Assembly: GCA_022601195.1 (NCBI GenBank) | Contig: JAHZIX010000029.1 | Span: forward strand, 62,001-126,000 | Direction: 5' to 3' | DNA length: 64,000 nt | Source of the DNA: Deltaproteobacteria bacterium | Lineage (GTDB): Bacteria > Acidobacteriota > Thermoanaerobaculia > Multivoradales > JAHZIX01 | Shown here: positions 55,204-62,545 of the stretch, in pieces | Layout: each line of letters starts with the position of its first letter | Position numbering within the stretch: position 1 is the first letter of the stretch | Notes under the pieces: generated by a model | Seen by the model: the letters and a program-made list of their open reading frames with translations, nothing else | The model's database searches: none | What the model was told of the DNA's origin: nothing | Position numbers and translations under genes: made by a program

Positions 55204-56639
55204 CCGAAATGAAAAAAGATCTTTGGAAAGTTATCTTCCTCTCCCTTCTTGTTGGGTTTTCTCCTCTCGCAGCAGAGGCAGGAACTCTGGGTTCGTCGTT
55301 GCTAGACGAGTCTGGGCATCTCTATCGGGTTACCGCAGGGGCTTATGGAGAGCTTTTTGTGGGCAGCACCGAGCTCCCGGCGGAAACCTCTGTGCTTGTC
55401 CTCGAGGTTCAAACTCCAGGTGAGGATGTCGAAAGGTTCTTGGTCCCAGGGACAGAAAATCAGGCCGTAGAGTCCAGCCCATCCTTGCTTTTTGAAGACG
55501 CGTCCCGAACCTTGTTTGTGCTGTGGCACAGCGCCAGACCAGCAAGCTCGACCCTTGTTCTGGGTAGCTTTCGGGAAGGTCAATGGCTCGATGTGGTCGA
55601 TGTGCACAACAGCGGGGAAGTTGATCCTGGGAGTTCTCGTTTCTCTGTGACTCGAGAAGTCTATACAGCGGACTCTGCCGATGAAGCTCCCAGCTCGGTC
55701 CGGCGTACCATCGTTCACTTAGTCTGGGCGGAAGAAGAGACTTCGGCTAGCCCCTCCGGGGCGGTTAGCTATGCCCCCATGATCTTCGAGGAGGGCGTAT
55801 TTCTAGGTTGGAACCCTGTGGTCAACCTGAATTCCCTCGCCCCTCACTCTGAAAGTCCTGGTTCTCCCTCCGAAATCATCGCGGGCCCTCCAACCGTTCA
55901 GTCTGGAGGAGACTCACGGACTGTCATGGTTGGTTTTCCTGACCCTCAAACTGGACGGCTCGTCACCGTCGAAATCAGGCCAATCACGATGGAGCTCGGA
56001 TTGCTGGCCTACCAAGCGAGTCTGTTCATCAAAGAAAGTGGAGAGAACGGTCCTGCCTTAGGTGGTCTATCTTCCCTGGCCGGAGGAGTGGGGAATACGA
56101 TTATCGATATTGGCTTTTCATTCCACTTGAGCGTCAAGGCTTATCTAGCTTCTATTGCAGAAGCCTCAGTGCTGGAGATCGCGAACAGTTCGAATGGTCC
56201 CGGCATTTCACTGGATTTTCTGGCTGGTGGCGTGGGGAACTCGATTATCGATATCGGTTCGAGGGTCTTTGGTGGGGATGGGATGCAGAGAGAATTCGAG
56301 GACAGTCGCTTGACTCTTCTCAGGGTTCCATATGAATCTCCCGAGGGGCAGGAACCTCTCCCCATTTACGCCCAGAGCAGGCCAGCTCATATCATCCGTC
56401 TCTATGCGGTTGCAGACCGCCTGGCACCACAGACGGGGAATCAGGGACTCACCTTTCTCTCTTCTGAAAGCGGTGACCACGGGTTGGTCTGCTGGGAAAC
56501 AGCCGACGGCCAGCTTCGCTACCGCGAGACCATAGAAGGCGAAGAGGGCTGGACTGAAGTACAGTCGCTGACCATCGACGAAAATCTCACCTTAGAGCGG
56601 GCTCATGAAATCCTCCGGGAGCGAGCCCGTCGCCGGTAG
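55200..56639 (+). CDS. Exported protein with paired GG-x-GN-x-I-x-DIG motifs (paralogue of 43670-45049)
   Basis: 476-479 residues; GTG at 55200 overlaps the TPR C stop, and an ATG at 55209 is an alternative start. Signal peptide VIFLSLLVGFSPLAAEAG. Beta-rich N-terminal half (TSVLVLEVQTPGEDVERFLV, LFVLWHSARPAS) like its paralogue, then SLAGGVGNTIIDIGFS and FLAGGVGNSIIDIGSR, then a final beta-type region (DHGLVCWETADGQLRYRETI) and the ending RAHEILRERARR-like tail AHEILRERARRR. The same layout over its whole length shows the two proteins are paralogues. No known family. Candidate exported effector or structural protein. Confidence 0.62.
   Translation: MTEMKKDLWKVIFLSLLVGFSPLAAEAGTLGSSLLDESGHLYRVTAGAYGELFVGSTELPAETSVLVLEVQTPGEDVERFLVPGTENQAVESSPSLLFEDASRTLFVLWHSARPASSTLVLGSFREGQWLDVVDVHNSGEVDPGSSRFSVTREVYTADSADEAPSSVRRTIVHLVWAEEETSASPSGAVSYAPMIFEEGVFLGWNPVVNLNSLAPHSESPGSPSEIIAGPPTVQSGGDSRTVMVGFPDPQTGRLVTVEIRPITMELGLLAYQASLFIKESGENGPALGGLSSLAGGVGNTIIDIGFSFHLSVKAYLASIAEASVLEIANSSNGPGISLDFLAGGVGNSIIDIGSRVFGGDGMQREFEDSRLTLLRVPYESPEGQEPLPIYAQSRPAHIIRLYAVADRLAPQTGNQGLTFLSSESGDHGLVCWETADGQLRYRETIEGEEGWTEVQSLTIDENLTLERAHEILRERARRR
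56076..56114. repeat. Repeat copy encoding the GG-x-GN-x-I-x-DIG motif (copy 1)
   Basis: 39 bp encoding LAGGVGNTIIDIG. Closely similar to the copy at 56220-56258 and, at protein level, to both copies in the gene at 43670-45049. Confidence 0.75.
56220..56258. repeat. Repeat copy encoding the GG-x-GN-x-I-x-DIG motif (copy 2)
   Basis: 39 bp encoding LAGGVGNSIIDIG, 105 bases after the first copy; the linker between them is much shorter than in the paralogous gene, so only the motif is conserved. Confidence 0.75.
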
Positions 56640-56778
56640 TTTCGCCTGGGGGCCTAGGGCTCGAGTGAGCCCTCTGAGAGGTTGTCGGTTTCTCCGCTAG
56701 CCCTTGCCACAGAATCTTCCTCCTCATGAAAACTCATCAGGCGAATAGGGATTCCCTCGCCAAGGCGGAGCAAAGCAG

Positions 56779-57549
56779 ATGAAGCAGCATTACTTTCTCC
56801 TTCGTGAGTTGGTGAGGCGTGACTTCAAGGGGCGCTACGCTGGTTCGATACTCGGTTTTCTCTGGTCCTTCGTGCAGCCCCTGTATCAGCTGATCTTGTT
56901 TAGCTTTATTTTTGGCACGGTGATGAGTATTTCGCCGATCGGCGAGCGAACCGAGAGCTTCGGGATTTTTCTCTTCTGTGGTTTGCTGCCTTGGACGGCC
57001 ATCAATGACGGAGTTCTACGCTCGTCCACTGCGATTACCGAGAATGCGGCCGTGGTCAAGAAGTTGAGCTTCCCTTCCGAGTTGTTGATTGTGGCAGTCT
57101 GCGTTGCAGCCCTCCTGCACGAAGGGATCGCGACCGTAGTTTTCTTTGTGATTCTGATGCTCAAGGGGGAGTTTGCTGTTTCCGGTTGGCCTCTCTTGGC
57201 GATCGCTCTTCCTCTGCAGTTCTCCCTGACTCTTGGCCTAGGGCTGATCCTGAGCTCCATCCATGTCTTTTTCCGCGATACAGCTCAGGTAGTGACGATG
57301 ATCTTTATGGGATGGTTCTATATGACGCCCATCGTCTACCCTCTTGGGCTCGTACCGGAAGCGTATTCTCGATGGATTCAGCTCAATCCTCTGACGACCT
57401 TGGTGGCTCTCTACCGGGAGGCTCTGCTCGGTGGAGAGCTTCAGTGGATCCCAGGCCTCGGCTGGTTGACCCTTTGGTCAGTGGGTAGCCTGGTCCTGGG
57501 GCTGTGGCTTTTCCGGAGCCTCAAGCCGGCTTTTGCCGACGAAATTTGA
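56779..57549 (+). CDS. ABC-2-type export permease, polysaccharide (Wzm/KpsM) type, orphan
   Basis: 256 residues, about six membrane segments (LIFLFSF-type LILFSFIFGTVM, IFLFCGLLPWTAI, LLIVAVCVAALLHEGIATVV, LTLGLGLILSSIHVFF, GWFYMTPIVYPLGLV, WSVGSLVLGLWLF). The opening RELVRRDFKGRYAGSILGFLWSF and the central IHVFFRDTAQV are hallmarks of O-antigen/teichoic acid exporters. The next gene is convergent and unrelated, and no cognate Wzt-type ATPase is nearby; it may pair with an ATPase elsewhere. Confidence 0.85.
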   Translation: MKQHYFLLRELVRRDFKGRYAGSILGFLWSFVQPLYQLILFSFIFGTVMSISPIGERTESFGIFLFCGLLPWTAINDGVLRSSTAITENAAVVKKLSFPSELLIVAVCVAALLHEGIATVVFFVILMLKGEFAVSGWPLLAIALPLQFSLTLGLGLILSSIHVFFRDTAQVVTMIFMGWFYMTPIVYPLGLVPEAYSRWIQLNPLTTLVALYREALLGGELQWIPGLGWLTLWSVGSLVLGLWLFRSLKPAFADEI

Positions 57550-57601
57550 TCAGAGAACCTTCGGGAGTTTTTTCTTCGGGGACTACTCCTCCCCCCAGTT
57601 A

Positions 57602-57630
57602 CCCTAGTTCGTTAGGGCTAGCTCACTAGC
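57602..57630. repeat. Overlapping small inverted repeats between convergent genes
   Basis: CCCTA/TAGGG (57602-57606, 57613-57617) and GCTAG/CTAGC (57617-57621, 57626-57630) overlap in the 90-bp gap between the permease stop and the propeller protein stop. Possible weak terminator; a TTTTTTC run lies upstream at ~57570. Confidence 0.3.
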
Positions 57631-57639
57631 TGGTCGTCC

Positions 57640-59073
57640 TCATTGGTTGGTCGTCGAGGTCCAACGACTGGTGTCTCCAGACTCGAAGCCATCTGCAAAG
57701 AAGGGAATCGGCGCGTTGGGAGCGTTCCAGCGATGAACGTCCAGGACAGAATGTCCAGCTCGATAGAAGTATCTTTCGGCGAATTTGCCCATCCTGGGGG
57801 CAACCCGATTGAATCCATGAATGCCGTTAGCTGAGTAATACCAGCCCCAATAGCTGATCGGTTCGCCGTTGATGACAACGGTCCCCGGCGGGGTGACATC
57901 GCGGGGTGACGTCGGGTCGTTCATCTCGAAGAGCCACTCGTTCTGGTTGCCTTCCTGGCAGTCGTTCCGGCTACCAAAGTAGAGAAATGGTGTGCCGTCA
58001 CTCAGCGAGTCCGTGACCGTGCCGGTAGGGGAGCGGACCATTTCCTGAGACCAGATAGGGGCAGGGAGAGAGCAGGGCCCTGTAGCGATGCAAGTGACAT
58101 CGAAGACTAGAGCTTCTTCCAGGGTGCGAACGGAGAGGAGATAAGAAGGGCCTTGGCGCCAGAGCGCTACCCCATACACGTCTTCGCTATCCAGTCCTGC
58201 GAGCAGTGGCTCGGGATTCCGGGGGTTCGCGACATCCCAGATCTCGAGCCCGGTCGGAAAGTGCCCGGAAGCAATGGCCAGGAAAGTCTCGACCCCATCC
58301 ACGGCCAGGGCATTGCTCCGGTCACCAACAGGGCCTAAAAAGACGCCTGGGCAGGGAGAGGTACTGCCAGGCTGTTGGTCGACACAGGGGGTTGGAAGAG
58401 CTGCGGCAGCTGTTAGGTCATAGGCGAAGACTCCCCCTGGGCCGGTCTCAGCGGCTGCGAAGGCATAGGCTCGGTCTCCGATCCGGTTGGTGTAAACCTC
58501 AGCGGCATTGCGTCCGTTTCCTCGGTCCTGGTACTTGAATCGAGGCTGCGTCTTGTTGGTCGTGTCGAAGACGACGAGTCCGATGTGATTCTGTCCCACC
58601 AGGGCAACATGATCGCTGTCTCCTTCTGGCGCATCAATATCTCTGAACAGGTAAAAGGCGTGAGGATCTGGCCCCCAAGTCATCCCTTGCTGAATCAGTG
58701 CAGTCGCACCAACGTTTGCTCGTAGGATCGGTTTGTTTGGGCTCGTGCGAGCGTCCCAAAGTTGCAGTCGGCGGTTTGCTAGTGCAAAGAGCCATCCCTC
58801 CTCGATGTCGAGGGAAAACCAATAGGGGAACGGCTCGAAGTCCTCACCCTGGTCGAAGTCGGTGGTGTCCCGAGAGCCTGGAAGTTGACCGATATCTGTG
58901 GGCTCTAGCTCTCCCCAAAGGGATGACGGGACCCCAAGCGCAGGAGTCTTGTCTAGAGAAAAGGCGCAGTCACCAGAAGCATTTTCTGGTGGAATTTGCG
59001 CTGCGCTTTCCGTGGCAGGGAGTGACAGCAAAACGCAGGCGACAGCGAGACTCGGCCGGAGAGGGAAGGGCAT
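57640..59073 (-). CDS. Secreted beta-propeller protein with DGFESGDTS tail
   Basis: 477 residues. Signal peptide LAVACVLLSLPATESAAQ. Central part consists of repeated beta-propeller-like blades (LEIWDVANPRNPEPLLAGLD, ALVGQNHIGLVVFDTTNKTQ). It is homologous to the N-terminal half of the next gene's product, as in SYWGWYYSANGIHGFNRVAP. The C-terminus ends FFADGFESGDTSRWTS, a tail shared with that protein. Substrate unknown; LVIVD-type propellers often bind ligands or sit on the outer surface. Confidence 0.68.
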   Translation of the reverse strand: MPFPLRPSLAVACVLLSLPATESAAQIPPENASGDCAFSLDKTPALGVPSSLWGELEPTDIGQLPGSRDTTDFDQGEDFEPFPYWFSLDIEEGWLFALANRRLQLWDARTSPNKPILRANVGATALIQQGMTWGPDPHAFYLFRDIDAPEGDSDHVALVGQNHIGLVVFDTTNKTQPRFKYQDRGNGRNAAEVYTNRIGDRAYAFAAAETGPGGVFAYDLTAAAALPTPCVDQQPGSTSPCPGVFLGPVGDRSNALAVDGVETFLAIASGHFPTGLEIWDVANPRNPEPLLAGLDSEDVYGVALWRQGPSYLLSVRTLEEALVFDVTCIATGPCSLPAPIWSQEMVRSPTGTVTDSLSDGTPFLYFGSRNDCQEGNQNEWLFEMNDPTSPRDVTPPGTVVINGEPISYWGWYYSANGIHGFNRVAPRMGKFAERYFYRAGHSVLDVHRWNAPNAPIPFFADGFESGDTSRWTSTTNQ

Positions 59074-59324
59074 CTGTGACTCCTAGAGAGGTCGAGAATG
59101 AATGTTAATGCTTTTATACCATAAAAATGCCCCAATCTCTCCTGAGATTGAACGATGCTAGTCGTAAAAGAATGAAGTTTTTGAGGGGTTTAAGATGGGA
59201 GGGCGATTCGGGGGGAAACTAGTGTTGAGTCTTGGGTCTTATGGCTTTGAGACATTTTCGAGATGGGAAAGGCTGCGGCCTGCTACGGCGCGCAGCCCTT
59301 CCGAGAGAGGCCTAAGTGGATTTC

Positions 59325-62150
59325 TCAGGGTGTCACGGTGAGGGTCCAGGCGCTGGTATCTCCCGCTTCGAAGCCGTCTACGAAGATCGCAGTGGCATCG
59401 ATGACTGTGATCATCGAAGAGCCCTGGGCGCTACCGCAAGCACTGTTGGAGGCAGTCACTGTTTTAGTCCCTGGCGTAGACCAGCTCAGGTCAATGGAGG
59501 GGCCCGTCGAGGCGCCTGAGCCGCCATCTGTCGTCCAAGTCCATCCGGTCGAGACGGGGGCGCAGTCGCTGGCAGTGGCATTGAAGGTAGCCAAGGAGTC
59601 GATGACGACGCTGCCCGGGCCGCTAACCGAAATGCTGGGATCCGGGTCGACATTGCCTACGTTGATGACGAACTCATGTTCGAAGGTGTTCTGGGAAGCG
59701 CCCTTCCGTACTCGCAGAACGGGCCGAAACAGTCCCGGGTCATCGTAGGCATGGCTGGCCACCGGGCTGGTGTTCCCGGCATCCTCGAAAGAGCCGTCGC
59801 CATCCCAGTCGTAGTCCCAGAACTCTGGTTCTCCGAGGGAATCGTCGTTGAAGGTGATGGGGTCACCAGCATCGGCGAAACAGGTCCCTGCCTGACAGAA
59901 CAGCACGGCTGAGAAATCTGCAACCAAGGGGACCACCGAGAGGATCTCCACCTCGAGGGCGCTACTCTCGCTTGCTGACTCGAGGCAGTTCCTCACTTTG
60001 ACCCGTACCGAGTAGATGCCAGCGGTATCAAAGACGTTTGTGGGGCTTGGGCCAAGAATCGGGTCGGATGTCCAGCCCTCGTAGCCATCCCCATCGGGAC
60101 CACCGCCGGGGTTGTCTCCAAAGTTCCAATTCCACTCGGTAGCTCCGCCGACCGAGACCATGAACTGCACGGTTCCGCTAGTGGGGGGATCCTCGCTGGT
60201 GATGATGGGAGTAAAGGTCTCAGATTGGGGAAGAGGGGGTAGGGAGCTCAAGGAAACGGGCGGGCTGGTACTCATATCGCTATCCGTGGAGTTCATTACG
60301 GTAACTTCAGCAGAATAAGGAGAGCCCGCCAGATCCCCTGGAGAGGTACTCCAGGTGAAAGGGTTCGTGCTGCCAGTGGCGACGCTCGCCCCCTGGTTGT
60401 CTCGAACCACCCAGCTGAAGCCTAAAGGTGGTTGGCCCGTGACGCCTTGAGCCGTGAAGGTCACCGGCTGGCAGATCAAGGCGGGGTTCGGGACCGCTGC
60501 AACGTTTCCGATATTGGGGGCTGCTGGAAGAACCTGAAGGGATCGAGAGGTCATGTCCGAGCCCGCCGAATTGCTCGCTTCCAGGTTGATGGTCTTGGTT
60601 CCTGGGGACGGAAAGCTGACTCCATTGGGGTTTTGCTGACTAGAGTTGCTAGGAACGCCATCCGGAAGAAAATCCCAATCCCACCCGTCGGGGCTACCCG
60701 TTGAGCCATCGGTAAACTGGATCGAGGTGCCTGGGTAGATCTCCAAGGGAGCCCAGGAGAAGCTCGCTACCGGAGGCGAACCTCCTGTGCGTTTGTGCAC
60801 GTCAAAGATCGAGTAGCCGGCACGGAAGAAGTACTCACCGGAGAACTTGCCCATACGGGGAGCAGTGCGGTTAAAGCCGTGTACGCCGTTATTCCAGTAA
60901 TACCAGCCCCAATAGCTGACGGCCTGGCCTCCGATGACGACTGTACCCTGCGGAGAAATGTCCACAGGAGAACTCGGGTTTGAGACGTCTAGTAGCCACT
61001 CATTTTGATTGCCAGAGAGGCATTCTTGGCTAGTGCCATAGTAGACAAAGGGAGTGGAGTTGCTGCGAGAAAAAGTTACTGTCCGTTCCGACCCGGACAC
61101 CGTGTTGCTCTGGCTCCAGGCCGGGGAGCCTAGGTTACAGGTACCGCCAGTAATGCAGCTCACGTTATAGACCCGCGCTTCGGAGGTCGTCCGAATCGCC
61201 AGGTAGTAGCTGGAGCCATCCTGCCACATGGCAACGCCATATACCGGGTCAGAGGTGAGTGCGTTCATCACCCGGGTTGGAGCAGAGGGCGTCGATACAT
61301 CCCAGATCTCGAAGCCATCGGGGCTGAAGGTCGAGCTTAGGACGACAAAATCGCCAGCTCCATCTATGTAACGAACGTTGGTACGGCTACCGATTTTTCC
61401 TTGGTAGACGCCAGGACACAAGCTCGATCCGGATGGTCGAGCCTCGACACAGGGTGTCGAAGTCAACGTCAGGGCAGCGCTTAGGTCATAGACAAAAGCT
61501 CCACCAGGAAGAGCCGTGTCTTGGGAGCCGGCAACAAAAGCGTAGTGACGCCCGCCGATGGTCGTGGTGTAGACCTGGCGGGCGTATCGACCTCCCCCAT
61601 GGTCTTGGTAGATCAGCGAGGGATTGGCTTTGTTGGTGGTGTTGTAGACGCCCATGCCCATCCCGTCTACCCCAACCATGGCCACCACGTTGGAGTTGTT
61701 GGGCGGGGCATCGATGTCCTGGATGACGAAAAAGGAGTGTCCACTATCTGTGTAGACGAGACCGCTATTGGCCATAGAGGTCAAGCTGATGTCGAAGTTG
61801 GGGACGTTGAACGAGCCGGGTAGAGTGTTGGCATTCCAGATCTGGAAGCGGCGATTCTGGGCCAGGAAGACCCAGTTCTGCTCGACGTCCATGGAAATTG
61901 CGTAGGGGTGGGTTTCAAAGCTTCCGATCTGGTTCCAATCGGAGTTGTCCCTGGCGTTCGGTAGGGCGCCCGTATCCCATGGTTCGAGGTCTCCCCAAAG
62001 CTGAATAGGTGCTCCTGCCGCAGGGGTCTTGGCTGCTGAGAAGGCGCATTGCCCGAGGACGGGATCATTGGAAAGGAAGAGAAGGGACCAGCAAGACACC
62101 ACAGCAGCAAATGCTCTTCTGGAGTACGAATGAAGGACCAGGGGTTTCAT
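59325..62150 (-). CDS. Large secreted propeller-PKD protein with DGFEAGDTS tail
   Basis: 941 residues from the ATG at 62150 (AGGAG ten bases upstream, then signal peptide AFAAVVSCWSLLFLSNDPVLG); a longer frame to 62324 is unlikely. Residues ~30-470 match the propeller of the previous gene (SYWGWYYWNNGVHGFNRTAP). Then follow several PKD/Ig-type domains with PVASFSWAPLEIYPGTSIQF, LEASNSAGSD and VKVRNCLESASESS. The end reads IFVDGFEAGDTSAWTLT. It looks like a surface or extracellular adhesion or binding protein. The two genes probably arose by duplication followed by fusion to, or loss of, the PKD domains. Confidence 0.72.
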   Translation of the reverse strand: MKPLVLHSYSRRAFAAVVSCWSLLFLSNDPVLGQCAFSAAKTPAAGAPIQLWGDLEPWDTGALPNARDNSDWNQIGSFETHPYAISMDVEQNWVFLAQNRRFQIWNANTLPGSFNVPNFDISLTSMANSGLVYTDSGHSFFVIQDIDAPPNNSNVVAMVGVDGMGMGVYNTTNKANPSLIYQDHGGGRYARQVYTTTIGGRHYAFVAGSQDTALPGGAFVYDLSAALTLTSTPCVEARPSGSSLCPGVYQGKIGSRTNVRYIDGAGDFVVLSSTFSPDGFEIWDVSTPSAPTRVMNALTSDPVYGVAMWQDGSSYYLAIRTTSEARVYNVSCITGGTCNLGSPAWSQSNTVSGSERTVTFSRSNSTPFVYYGTSQECLSGNQNEWLLDVSNPSSPVDISPQGTVVIGGQAVSYWGWYYWNNGVHGFNRTAPRMGKFSGEYFFRAGYSIFDVHKRTGGSPPVASFSWAPLEIYPGTSIQFTDGSTGSPDGWDWDFLPDGVPSNSSQQNPNGVSFPSPGTKTINLEASNSAGSDMTSRSLQVLPAAPNIGNVAAVPNPALICQPVTFTAQGVTGQPPLGFSWVVRDNQGASVATGSTNPFTWSTSPGDLAGSPYSAEVTVMNSTDSDMSTSPPVSLSSLPPLPQSETFTPIITSEDPPTSGTVQFMVSVGGATEWNWNFGDNPGGGPDGDGYEGWTSDPILGPSPTNVFDTAGIYSVRVKVRNCLESASESSALEVEILSVVPLVADFSAVLFCQAGTCFADAGDPITFNDDSLGEPEFWDYDWDGDGSFEDAGNTSPVASHAYDDPGLFRPVLRVRKGASQNTFEHEFVINVGNVDPDPSISVSGPGSVVIDSLATFNATASDCAPVSTGWTWTTDGGSGASTGPSIDLSWSTPGTKTVTASNSACGSAQGSSMITVIDATAIFVDGFEAGDTSAWTLTVTP

Positions 62151-62545
62151 GAAGCCTAATCTCCTGAGGTGTGCAGAAAAGAGGGGGGAGCGCCTAGCGG
62201 GCTCTGCTAGGGGAGAAAAGCGATTATGGCATTTTCCTATGACGTGTCGCAAGGGTCTCTCGTCAGAGGGCTGGGAGTGGTAGTCGTTCAGGTTCTTGGA
62301 AGGACACAGGGGCCGAGGATTCAAAAGGCTGGCTCGAAGCAGGTGCTTGGATTCATTCCCTCCAGTCTGCTAGGATCGATACCGGAGCCCGTAGGTCCGG
62401 AATGCGCCTGATCTGGCAGCCGAAGTCCGAAATGACGTAGGGTTCTTCAGCCAGATTGATGCGCATTTTCCATAAGATTCCGGAATCCCTTCCGGAGGCT
62501 GACAGAGTTCAAAACAAGGCATAGATTCAGATTGGAGATCGAAGC
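62151..62545. other. Divergent promoter region
   Basis: 395 bp between the divergent secreted-protein genes. A 61-codon plus frame (62226-62411) has a purine-rich stretch upstream but no recognisable product. A 6-bp inverted repeat CCGGAA/TTCCGG (62480-62485, 62490-62495) lies upstream of the right-hand gene. No RNA gene seen. Confidence 0.4.
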
